Positions 8,086-15,484 of a stretch of 64,000 bases of DNA are shown piece after piece. Under the pieces are notes generated by a model. That model saw only the letters and a list, made by a program, of their open reading frames with translations. It had not been told where the DNA came from and searched no databases. Position 1 is the first letter of the stretch; every line of letters begins with the position of its first letter. Where the stretch lies: the NCBI GenBank assembly GCA_904830895.1, contig LR882958.1, positions 2,660,001 through 2,724,000 on the forward strand, read 5' to 3'. This stretch comes from Planktothrix rubescens CCAP 1459/22 (lineage in GTDB: Bacteria > Cyanobacteriota > Cyanobacteriia > Cyanobacteriales > Microcoleaceae). Position numbers and translations under genes: made by a program.

Positions 8086-10248
8086 ATGTCCGTTCTTCGT
8101 AATTTGATGGCTGTGGGAGTGAGTGGAGCAATCACCTTAATCAATGTGGGGCCAGGAACAGCAGTTCCTTCCCCCATTGCATCTCAGGATAAATTGCCTG
8201 ACTCGAATACAACTCAACCGCAGGATTTTCAACAAAATTCAACCAAATCTCAGTATCCGGCTCCTGAGCAAGCAGAAACGTCTTTACCCGCAGAAATCCT
8301 AACTTCAACCTTTAAACAAAATCCTACAAAATCTCAGTCTAGGGCTTCTAGTCCTGGCCGTCGGATCATTGATAATCTATTAATGACAAAGGAATCCGTT
8401 ACTGAGTCTTCGATACCATCGAAATTACCCACGCCAGTTTTTAAACAAAATCCTACAAAAACCGCCCAACAGCCTGCACCCATGACAACGGCATCCACTG
8501 GTGTTGAAGCAACACCGAGGATGACCCCGGCTGTTTCTAACCCAACAACCGCAGAGACTCCCCCAACACCAACAACTAGGGTCAACCCCGTTTTTAACTT
8601 GCCCCATCCCCTAGGGAACAATAGACTATCCTCGCAAAACAATAGTCTCCAAGAGATTGAGGTTGCATTACCCAATCCCTCTACCCAAGCTGCAACCCTA
8701 ACCGATTCTGTGAATCGAGTTCAGCAATCTCAACCCACTCAACTGGCTCAAGTCAGTAGACCCGCTTTAACGGTTCCTGACCTGACCCCTCCCACGACTC
8801 CCTTTCCCCCTCCGACTCCCAATGGAACCTTACAAACCAATCCTCCCCGGATTCTGCTCCCGAGTAGTGATCCCTTGTATCGCCCCACCTTACCGGAACA
8901 GGTAAATATTGAGGAAACGGTTCCTGTCACCCTTCAACAAGCGATTGATTTAGGGATTCGGAATAATGAAAATGCCAGTATTGCCCAACTGCAAGTTGAA
9001 CAAAGCTTGGCGGCGGTCAGGGAAACCCAAGCAGATTTATATCCGAGTTTGGTCTTTCGTTCCGGTTTTTCTCGCAATGTGTCTGCTGCGGAGGACTTAC
9101 AGGTTCGTGCAGCCAACCGTACCCTACGAGTGAATAGGTTCAATAACGTTCCCGGGGCGAATGATAGGGAATTTCAGACCCGCTATGGAACCTATTCCTT
9201 TGATAATTCCTTTCAATTGCAGTACGACCTGGGAATTAATGGATTGAGAGGGGCCAGAATTAAAGCATCAGAAGAACAGTTACGGATTCTGGAGTTAAGG
9301 TTAGAAACGGCCTTAGAAGAAATCCGATTTAATGTGGCTCGTTCCTATTACAATTTGCAAGAAGCAGATGCGGCAGTGGAAATTCAAGCGGCTGCTGTGC
9401 GAAACTCTCAAAAGAGTTTAGAGGATGCCGAAGCTTTGGAACGGGCTGGGGTGGGAACCCGTTTTGAAGTGTTGCAAGCTCGTGTCACCCTCGCCAATAA
9501 CCAACAGGATCTGACTAATTCTCAGCGCAATCAATTTCAAAGTCGGCGAGAACTGGCCGCGCTTCTGAATATTGATGAAAATACGAATTTATTGGCGGCT
9601 GACCCGATTGCTTTGGCGGGAGCTTGGGATTTAACCTTGGAAGAAACGATTGTTCAAGCCTATCAAAATCGGGCGGAGTTGGAAGAACAGTTAGCTGAAC
9701 GCGATCGCGCTCAACAATTACGCCGGGCTGCCCTAGCCGCCACTCGTCCAAATGTTACCGTGGGGGCGACTTACAACGTTTTGGGAAGAATCAATGATAA
9801 CCCTGATTACCGGGCTGTGCGGGGCTGGGCCGATGGCTATGATGCTCAAGTTCAGTTATCTTGGAATTTCTTTGATGGGGGTGCGGCTAAAGCTCAAGCC
9901 CGACAGCGTGAGTTAGATATTGGTATCGCGGATGAGCGCTTTAATCAATTACTGAATCAAATTCGTTTGGATGCGGAACGGGCTTACTATGACCTCCAAG
10001 CTAACTTTGATAATATTCAAACCTCTAGTTTGGGGGTTGAGGAAGCAACGGAAGCGTTACGTTTAGCGCGTTTACGGTTTCAAGCCGGGGTGGGAACTCA
10101 GTTAGAAGTGATTAACCAAGAAACGGACTTAACCCGCGCTCAAAACCGACTCCTCAATGCCATTATTGGTTATAACCGTGCTTTGTCTGCCTTGCAACGG
10201 GCTGTTAGTAACCTTCCGGGGAATATTCTGTCGGATTATCCTCTTTAG
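8086..10248 (+). CDS. TolC-family outer membrane efflux protein
   Basis: A 720-residue TolC-type protein. Residues 1-27 look like a signal peptide (LMAVGVSGAITLINVGPGTAVP). Residues 30-270 are a Pro/Thr/Gln-rich spacer with a repeated FKQNPTKSQ motif, unusual in length compared with enterobacterial TolC. From about 285 the two OEP repeats follow: VTLQQAIDLGIRNNENASIAQLQVEQSLAAVRETQADLYP, and the second beginning at LTLEETIVQAYQNRAEL. Coiled-coil helices and short beta segments alternate as expected for a trimeric channel. Such proteins pair with HlyD/ABC exporters; the DevBCA-type genes near 25-30 kb are candidate partners, but this link is inference. A ferredoxin gene follows 55 bases downstream. 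Confidence 0.9.
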   Translation: MSVLRNLMAVGVSGAITLINVGPGTAVPSPIASQDKLPDSNTTQPQDFQQNSTKSQYPAPEQAETSLPAEILTSTFKQNPTKSQSRASSPGRRIIDNLLMTKESVTESSIPSKLPTPVFKQNPTKTAQQPAPMTTASTGVEATPRMTPAVSNPTTAETPPTPTTRVNPVFNLPHPLGNNRLSSQNNSLQEIEVALPNPSTQAATLTDSVNRVQQSQPTQLAQVSRPALTVPDLTPPTTPFPPPTPNGTLQTNPPRILLPSSDPLYRPTLPEQVNIEETVPVTLQQAIDLGIRNNENASIAQLQVEQSLAAVRETQADLYPSLVFRSGFSRNVSAAEDLQVRAANRTLRVNRFNNVPGANDREFQTRYGTYSFDNSFQLQYDLGINGLRGARIKASEEQLRILELRLETALEEIRFNVARSYYNLQEADAAVEIQAAAVRNSQKSLEDAEALERAGVGTRFEVLQARVTLANNQQDLTNSQRNQFQSRRELAALLNIDENTNLLAADPIALAGAWDLTLEETIVQAYQNRAELEEQLAERDRAQQLRRAALAATRPNVTVGATYNVLGRINDNPDYRAVRGWADGYDAQVQLSWNFFDGGAAKAQARQRELDIGIADERFNQLLNQIRLDAERAYYDLQANFDNIQTSSLGVEEATEALRLARLRFQAGVGTQLEVINQETDLTRAQNRLLNAIIGYNRALSALQRAVSNLPGNILSDYPL

Positions 10249-10303
10249 TTGACAATTGCTCAAAACTCTACCAGTTAAGATTTTAGGAAAATAGGACATC
10301 AAA

Positions 10304-10612
10304 ATGGGTAATATCAGATTCGTGAGTGAAAACAAGGAAATCATTGCCGCGGACGGGGCAAATTTAAGAATTAAGGCCCTAGAAAACCAGATTGATTTAT
10401 ATACTTTCACGGGCAAAATGATGAACTGTGGCGGTTATGGTCAGTGTGGGACTTGTATTGTGGAAATTGTCGAAGGTATTGATAATCTTCCTCCCCGCAC
10501 AGAGGCTGAAGCCCGGATTCTGAAGAAAAAACCCGATAGCTATAGATTGGCTTGCCAAACTATTGTTAATGGCCCGATTAGTGTTCAAACTAAACCGCAA
10601 AAACGGAAGTAA
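10304..10612 (+). CDS. 2Fe-2S ferredoxin
   Basis: A 102-residue ferredoxin with a 2Fe-2S fold. Cluster ligands are C42, C48, C51 and C84, in the C-x5-C-x2-C ... C spacing ([11 protein letters not shown] then ACQT). It begins without a targeting sequence, so it acts in the cytoplasm. The long Lys-rich tail is not shared with photosynthetic PetF, whose acidic surface is absent here, so this is probably a special-purpose ferredoxin rather than the main photosynthetic carrier. It lies 55 bases after the TolC gene and may be read through from it. Start: AGGACATCAAAATG. Confidence 0.88.
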   Translation: MGNIRFVSENKEIIAADGANLRIKALENQIDLYTFTGKMMNCGGYGQCGTCIVEIVEGIDNLPPRTEAEARILKKKPDSYRLACQTIVNGPISVQTKPQKRK

Positions 10613-10666
10613 AGAGGATCACGGATTTAGGATTGCTATAGTTATTAGTTATTAGTTATTAGTTAA

Positions 10667-11911
10667 TTAGATAAAATCAAATAACTGATGGGCTAATTGT
10701 AACTTGCTACAAACCCCAACTTCTAATTTCTGTCCCTGACGACTTAATAATATCCCTTGATTGGTTTCACTACTAAATCCAGCATTAGCTAAATCAATCG
10801 GATTTGCGACAATAGCATCTAAATTTTTTCGCTGTAATTTATCTTGAGCAGGTGTTAAAATTTCCCCGGTTTGTGCCGCAAATCCGACTAATTTTTGGTG
10901 AGGTTGTTTCATTTTTCCCAGTTCTGCTACAATATCAATAATAGGTTCTAATCGTAGTTCCTTGGGTAAAAGAGCTTTGGGTAATTTATCCTGACTATAA
11001 ATAGCAGGTTTCACATCTCCCACGGCCGCTGCCATCACTGTTATATCTGCTTGGGGAAATCTGGCGATCATTTCCTGATACATTTCCTCACTACTGGTGA
11101 CAGAGACTAACTCTACTTCTGGCAAATTTCCCAGTAATTCCGTACTCATGGGGCCATGAACCAAGGTGACTGAGGCTCCTCGGTGAATTGCTGCTTGTAC
11201 TAAAGCCAGTCCCATTTTACCCGTTGACGGGTTGCCAATAAACCGCACCGGATCAAGATGTTCCCGGGTTCCACTCGCACTAATTAATATTCTTTTTCCA
11301 ATTAAATCTCGCTTGCCTTTGGTATTTAATAAAGAATTAATATGAGCTAATATTTGTTTGGGTTCAGCCATTCTTCCGGCTCCTGGCGTGGAGAAATTGC
11401 CTGGGTTTGTGGCGGGAAGATCACAGGCGAGAATTCCGGTAGTGGGAGTAATACCATGAAATCGAGAATCAGTTAACAGAAGTTGCCAATTGCGTTGTAC
11501 CGAAACCTGTTTCCACATTTCTCGATTCATAGCTGGAGCGAGTAACACCGGACAACTAGAGGCTAAAACCGTATTGGTGAGTAAATTATCCGATAATCCT
11601 GTAGCTAATTTAGCTAAGGTATTAGCGGTGAGGGGTGCAATCAAAAAAATATCCGCCCATTCCCCTAACTGAATATGTAAGGGACGGCCGTGAGTTGGTT
11701 GCCAGAATTCTTGATCCGTATAGGCCCGATGACGGGAGAGAGTCGCAAAGGTTAAAGGAGTAATAAATTCTTGGGCTGAGTCGGTCAAAATCGCCCGCAC
11801 ATCAGCCCCAGCTTTCGCTAAAGTTGAAACAATTTCACAGACTTTATAAGCTGCAATGCCCCCACTAATTCCAATTAGAATATGCTTGTTTAAGGTGGAA
11901 GGCAAAATCAT
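10667..11911 (-). CDS. coaBC: Bifunctional phosphopantothenoylcysteine decarboxylase/synthetase
   Basis: CoaBC performs two steps of coenzyme A synthesis: joining cysteine to 4'-phosphopantothenate (CoaB) and decarboxylating the product (CoaC). The 414-residue length is normal. The N-terminal flavoprotein half shows LIGISGGIAAYK, LSRHRAYTDQEFW, the LIAPLTANTLAKLATGLSDNLL segment and PAMNREMW, the PxMNxxMW substrate clamp. The C-terminal synthetase half starts near residue 205 with RILISASGTREHLDPVRFIGNPSTGKMG and contains AAAVGDVKP. It is cytoplasmic and essential in most bacteria. It is followed on the same strand by nothing close; the DUF2555 gene lies 43 bases upstream and may be co-transcribed. 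Confidence 0.95.
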   Translation of the reverse strand: MILPSTLNKHILIGISGGIAAYKVCEIVSTLAKAGADVRAILTDSAQEFITPLTFATLSRHRAYTDQEFWQPTHGRPLHIQLGEWADIFLIAPLTANTLAKLATGLSDNLLTNTVLASSCPVLLAPAMNREMWKQVSVQRNWQLLLTDSRFHGITPTTGILACDLPATNPGNFSTPGAGRMAEPKQILAHINSLLNTKGKRDLIGKRILISASGTREHLDPVRFIGNPSTGKMGLALVQAAIHRGASVTLVHGPMSTELLGNLPEVELVSVTSSEEMYQEMIARFPQADITVMAAAVGDVKPAIYSQDKLPKALLPKELRLEPIIDIVAELGKMKQPHQKLVGFAAQTGEILTPAQDKLQRKNLDAIVANPIDLANAGFSSETNQGILLSRQGQKLEVGVCSKLQLAHQLFDFI

Positions 11912-11954
11912 TTCTATTCGTTAATCCAGTTGTAACCTAAAAACGATCAAAGAG

Positions 11955-12167
11955 TTAGGCTTCATCATAGGCTTCAAGGTCGAGCAAGTAAACATAGGGT
12001 TCCACTAGCTCTGGACGTTGAAATGCGATCGCGCGTAACAAATGCCAATCATTGAGTCCTTCAAAGGCATTATCATAATCATCTCCTTCCAGACGAGCAG
12101 CAAGTTCAGCCACATCATCGGCCGTTAGAGTGGGAATATTCGGTGAGGATCGAGTCAAGGTTGTCAT
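11955..12167 (-). CDS. DUF2555 family small protein
   Basis: A 70-residue acidic protein with LTADDVAELAARLEGDDYDNAFEG and NDWHLLRAIAFQRPELVEPY, which is the DUF2555 signature conserved across cyanobacteria. No enzyme motif is visible. A good AGGT site (GGGAGGTTTAACTCATG on the minus strand) fixes the start. It lies just upstream of coaBC on the same strand (43 bases). Function is unknown to me. Confidence 0.82.
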   Translation of the reverse strand: MTTLTRSSPNIPTLTADDVAELAARLEGDDYDNAFEGLNDWHLLRAIAFQRPELVEPYVYLLDLEAYDEA

Positions 12168-12256
12168 GAGTTAAACCTCCCGTGAATTGCATTTGCTTTG
12201 AGCACGACTAGGCGAAGTTACCATTAATGGATAACCCCACCTCTATACTAAGGCTA

Positions 12257-12880
12257 TTAGGTTGATTGTGGCATCAAATCCATAACAAAACTTTTTATTA
12301 ATCCTAAAACCTCGGGTCGAATTTCATGACCCATATTAAATTCTTGGTACTGAACTTTTGCCCCCAACTGTTCAAAAGCAGTCCTGGCTTGCTGGGCGGC
12401 TTCTATTGGCACAATTGGATCTTGTTTTCCATGAACAATTAATACCGGGGGTAAATCATGGTCTAAAGGTTCGGGGGAAAAATGCAAATAACCACTTAAA
12501 ATAATTAGACCCGCTAAAGGAAAATAACGTCCCATATCCAAGGCCATTGCCCCCCCTTGGGAAAATCCCCCTAAAATAGTTCGGGACAGGGGAACTCCGG
12601 TACTCGCTTCTAAGGATTCTAGCCATTCCCTGACCTGCTGTTGGGTTTCGGCTAATCCTTCATATTCAGGGGTTTCCAAGGCGTACCAAGCCCGTCCCAT
12701 CGGGGCTTGAGGATGGGGAAAAGGGGCTTGAGGAAAGACAAATTGATAGTCGCTCAAACGCAACATCGGAGCCAGGGAGGTGAGATCCTCAGCATTTGCT
12801 CCCCAACCGTGCATTAGTACAATTAACCCTTGAGGGGGTTTGCCAGTTTCAGGGGGGATGGAGATAAACTTTAAGGCCAT
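12257..12880 (-). CDS. Carboxylesterase/phospholipase-type alpha/beta hydrolase
   Basis: A 207-residue serine hydrolase of the acyl-protein thioesterase/phospholipase-carboxylesterase group. The oxyanion-side loop LMHGWGANAEDL, the nucleophile elbow GGFSQGGAMA (Ser near residue 114), the acid in HGKQDPIVP, and the base in NMGHEI make the complete catalytic triad. There is no signal peptide, so it is cytoplasmic. Substrate is unknown; short acyl esters are typical for the group. It stands alone, with 89 bases to the DUF2555 gene. Confidence 0.88.
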   Translation of the reverse strand: MALKFISIPPETGKPPQGLIVLMHGWGANAEDLTSLAPMLRLSDYQFVFPQAPFPHPQAPMGRAWYALETPEYEGLAETQQQVREWLESLEASTGVPLSRTILGGFSQGGAMALDMGRYFPLAGLIILSGYLHFSPEPLDHDLPPVLIVHGKQDPIVPIEAAQQARTAFEQLGAKVQYQEFNMGHEIRPEVLGLIKSFVMDLMPQST

Positions 12881-12929
12881 GATTGTCGTTGATTTTTAAC
12901 CTTCATGGTTTATAAAATAACATGGGAGA

Positions 12930-13142
12930 TTGAAAACTCAGTCTAGGATTAAATTCGACATTCCCCCTAGTCTGTTAGATAAGCTTAATTCCTATATTGA
13001 GGAGACAGGCACAACGAAGACTGATGTTATGATTAATGCGATCGCCCAATACATCGGTTGTGTTGATAGCGTGCCGTTGACGCAATGGATGGCTGAGTTG
13101 TAACGGCAAATGAATCAACTGAGAGATTTAGTTAAGAAATAG
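12930..13142 (+). pseudogene. Decayed ribbon-helix-helix-like gene
   Basis: One reading frame encodes KTQSRIKFDIPPSLLDKLN, a helix with ETGTTKTDVMINAIAQYIG, then PLTQWMAEL, an in-frame TAA at 13101, and RQMNQLRDLVKK before the final TAG. The pattern (a basic beta strand followed by two helices with T-K-x-D-V-M) resembles ribbon-helix-helix DNA-binding proteins. There is no ATG; only a TTG at 12930 could start it. The missing start and internal stop indicate a dead gene. It ends 17 bases before the coiled-coil cluster and might have been its regulator. Confidence 0.6.
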
Positions 13143-13159
13143 TTTAATTAAGAGAAAAA

Positions 13160-13639
13160 ATGAGCGATCAGCAACGGTTACAAGATTTAGAAAGAAACCT
13201 GCAAATTCTCTATGAAAAATTGGGAGAGTTTGAGCAGGAGTTGATTATCACTGCACACGCTCCTACAAAATTTGAACTCAGACAGCGAATTAAGCGTGAG
13301 ATTTCGCCCAGTATCCGACGCTATGAAGCCGAATATTGGGAGCTTTACCCCCAAGAAGCAATTCTGATTTCTGAGGAAGAAGCCGCAACCCAGTTAGTGA
13401 GAGTAGAGCAGGCAGTTGAAGCCATTGAACGTATCCCGCAGACTGAGTATCCTCCAGAACTCATGAGCCTATTACAAGAAATCCGCACTAAGTTAGACGA
13501 AGGAGATAAAGCAGCATCCGCCAAGTTGAAAGTCGCACTGCCTTTAATTCCACTCCTTGCATCTTATGAATTAGAGATGGATACTGAGGCAATGATGTAC
13601 AAAACTTGGGAGTCACTTAAAAAGATAGTGCGGAGATAG
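13160..13639 (+). CDS. Effector-associated-like coiled-coil protein, copy 1
   Basis: A 159-residue helical protein. Residues 3-50 (LQDLERNLQILYEKLGEFEQEL, then TKFELRQRIKREI) follow the pattern of the small helical effector-associated domains that recruit partners in NTPase-centred conflict systems: a coiled coil, a K-F-E-L motif, then a second helix. The remainder (YEAEYWELYPQEAILISEEEAATQ, and a long helix with LEMDTEAMMYKTWESLKKIV) is not recognised. A near-identical copy forms the C-terminal part of the next gene. The stop is three bases before the next ATG, so the genes are translationally linked. The start is behind a purine-rich AAGAGAAAAA leader. The assignment is by motif resemblance only. 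Confidence 0.7.
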   Translation: MSDQQRLQDLERNLQILYEKLGEFEQELIITAHAPTKFELRQRIKREISPSIRRYEAEYWELYPQEAILISEEEAATQLVRVEQAVEAIERIPQTEYPPELMSLLQEIRTKLDEGDKAASAKLKVALPLIPLLASYELEMDTEAMMYKTWESLKKIVRR

Positions 13640-13642
13640 GAA

Positions 13643-14371
13643 ATGTCTGAGGAGAAGTTAAAGCAAGCTCTTAGAAATTGGCAAAATAAAATTGATGATC
13701 TTGAGTATGAATTATCAATGACTTCCTATTGGGATTTTAGTAAAAAAGATTATATATATATGCTTATTAAAGAGTATAAAATTAAAATTAATGAAATCAG
13801 CAAGCAAATTAAATTAATTAGTATTCCTGATCCAGAAGAAATTAAAGAAGAAACTAAAAAAGCAGAATATATGATTGATAAAATTGAAAAAATGAGCGAT
13901 CGCCAACGGTTACAAGATTTAGAAAAAAACCTGCAAATTCTTTATGAAAAATTGGGAGACTTTGAGCAGGAGTTGATTATCACTGCACACGCTCCTACAA
14001 AATTTGAACTCAGACAGCGAATTAAGCGTGAGATTTCGCCCAGTATCCGACGCTATGAAGCCGAATATTGGGAGCTTTACCCCCAAGAAGCAATTCTGAT
14101 TTCTGATGAAGAAGCAGCAACCCAGTTGGTGAGAGTAGAGCAGGCTGTTGAAGCTATTGAGCGTATCCCGCAGACTGAGTATCCTGATAAACTCATGGAA
14201 CTATTAGAAGACATCCGCACCAAGTTAGACGAAGGAGATAAAGCAGCATCTGCCAAGTTAAAAGTCGCACTGCCCTTAATTCCACTCATTGCATCTTATG
14301 AATTAGAGATGGATACCGAGGCAATGATGTACAAAACTTGGAAGTCACTAAAAAAAATAGTGCGGAGATAA
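13643..14371 (+). CDS. Coiled-coil module fused to a second copy of the 159-residue protein
   Basis: A 242-residue protein. Residues 1-83 begin like the following gene (MSEEKLKQALRNWQNKI) and form an AT-rich, Lys/Glu-rich coiled coil (KEYKIKINEISKQIK). From M84 onward it repeats the preceding gene almost residue for residue (MSDRQRLQDLEKNLQILYEK to SLKKIVRR). The internal ATG at 13892 sits in the same context as the start of copy 1, so it could also be used as a start. The gene looks like the outcome of a tandem duplication in which the boundary between the two cistrons was lost. The next gene begins three bases after the stop. Confidence 0.75.
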   Translation: MSEEKLKQALRNWQNKIDDLEYELSMTSYWDFSKKDYIYMLIKEYKIKINEISKQIKLISIPDPEEIKEETKKAEYMIDKIEKMSDRQRLQDLEKNLQILYEKLGDFEQELIITAHAPTKFELRQRIKREISPSIRRYEAEYWELYPQEAILISDEEAATQLVRVEQAVEAIERIPQTEYPDKLMELLEDIRTKLDEGDKAASAKLKVALPLIPLIASYELEMDTEAMMYKTWKSLKKIVRR

Positions 14372-14374
14372 GAA

Positions 14375-15106
14375 ATGTCTGAGGAGAAGTTAAAGGAAGC
14401 ACTTAAAAATTGGCAAGATAAGCTGGCTCATTTTGAGTATGAATTGTCCTATACAGCTAGTGCAGAAAAGAAGTTTGAGTTAAGGAAACAGATTGAAGAA
14501 TGCGACACAGAGATTCAAAGATTAAAAACTAGAATTTCTGCTGTACTCTTAGAGCAGGAGCAAAAAAAGCAACAGCTAAACTCACCAAATATTCCCCAAA
14601 TCGTAAAAATTGAACTTAAAAGTGAAAAGGGGGTTGACTACTCTCAACTGCGTGATCTTTTAGCAGCAGGAAAGTGGCAGGAAGCAGATGAGGAAACGGC
14701 AAGAGTGATGTGTCTTGCTGCGGGAAGGGAAGAAGAAGGATGGCTGCGAACAGAAGATATTGATAACTTTCCCTGTGAAGATTTACGCACCATTAACCAA
14801 CTTTGGTTGCACTACAGTAACGGTAAGTTTGGTTTCAGTGTTCAGAAGGAAATTTACCAAAGTCTGGGAGGCACAAGAGAGTATAATGAGGAGGTATGGA
14901 AGAAGTTTTGCGATCGCGTCGGTTGGCGTGTAAAAGGGGAGTGGTTGTACTACGAAGACCTAACTTTTGATCTGGAAGCGGCCCCTGTGGGCCACCTCCC
15001 GCTTCAGAAGGCGTTGGCTTCGTGTTATGAGAGTTGGGAGGTGAGATGTTTTTGGTGGGATATTCGGGGGTTGAGTGTGCCTCTTCTCTCGCGCAGAGAC
15101 TTGTAA
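14375..15106 (+). CDS. GUN4-domain protein with N-terminal coiled-coil module
   Basis: A 243-residue protein. Residues 1-55 are a coiled coil with EKKFELRKQIEECDTEIQRLK, the same style of module as in the two genes before it. Residues about 85-240 are a GUN4 domain: VDYSQLRDLLAAGKWQEADEET, then RTINQLWLHYSNGKFGFSVQ, WKKFCDRVGWR, GHLPLQKAL and the closing LLSRRDL. True GUN4 binds Mg-porphyrins and stimulates Mg-chelatase, but many cyanobacterial GUN4 domains sit as C-terminal modules on signalling proteins and are unlikely to act in chlorophyll synthesis. The coiled-coil fusion and tandem neighbours place this one in the second class. It is the third of three genes separated by three bases each. 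Confidence 0.85.
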   Translation: MSEEKLKEALKNWQDKLAHFEYELSYTASAEKKFELRKQIEECDTEIQRLKTRISAVLLEQEQKKQQLNSPNIPQIVKIELKSEKGVDYSQLRDLLAAGKWQEADEETARVMCLAAGREEEGWLRTEDIDNFPCEDLRTINQLWLHYSNGKFGFSVQKEIYQSLGGTREYNEEVWKKFCDRVGWRVKGEWLYYEDLTFDLEAAPVGHLPLQKALASCYESWEVRCFWWDIRGLSVPLLSRRDL

Positions 15107-15484
15107 CCTTTAGGATATAAGAACTCCAGGCTTTTTGTCAAGCTTATTTTTTAGTCTTTTTTTTACACAAACATCGGCTTTTTCCTAACTCAATACCTGG
15201 CACGGCATACCTGAGAAAGCAAGGGTTTCCAGTGATGAACTAGCAGCCAAGTGAATCCATTGCTTTGTTAAACGTTCAAGAGTTATTAAAAAATTGCATT
15301 GCCACTTTCGGGTCATACCAGTTGGCTAACACAAACTTTTCAGCAACATCTCGAATTTCATCTTAATCAGGACTTACGCAGAAACCCGGTTTCTTGTTCC
15401 GTTTTTATCAATAAAGTCTACTGTCCTTAAGAGAAACCCGGTTTCTTGAGCCTCATGTGTAAGTCCTGATAAAGCGTAAACTAA
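15107..15484. other. Intergenic region with a gene remnant and a repeat element
   Basis: Between the GUN4 gene and gdhA. On the minus strand, 15362 down to 15276 reads DEIRDVAEKFVLANWYDP and then KVAMQFFNNS before a stop; it starts right after a stop codon and has no ATG, so it looks like the tail of a lost gene that I cannot name. To its right is the palindromic element at 15366-15470. Confidence 0.35.
15366..15470. repeat. Palindromic MITE-like element
   Basis: A 105-bp element with terminal inverted repeats ATCAGGACTTAC / GTAAGTCCTGAT. Inside are two copies of GAAACCCGGTTTCTTG, each itself palindromic. The ends match those of the perfect palindrome at 39322-39353, which suggests a common mobile family with a transposase acting in trans. 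There is no coding sequence. Confidence 0.7.

Larger units (their letters stand above)
13160..14455 (+). repeat. 732-bp tandem duplication across the coiled-coil cluster
   Basis: The unit that starts at ATG 13160 starts again at ATG 13892, exactly 732 bases later. Each unit contains the 159-residue reading frame, an almost identical junction (CGGAGATA, then GAAATGTCTGAGGAGAAGTT) and the first part of a coiled-coil module. Identity is high through the 159-residue part and fades about 80 bases into the module, near 14455. Confidence 0.85.

Noticed and set aside
8334-8675. 113-codon frame opposite to the TolC gene
   Set aside because: Val/Gly-rich antisense of the Pro/Thr-rich spacer; a composition artefact.
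14375-15106. True Mg-chelatase cofactor GUN4
   Set aside because: The coiled-coil fusion, the neighbours and the SLLSRRDL-type end fit the accessory GUN4-domain proteins rather than the stand-alone cofactor.
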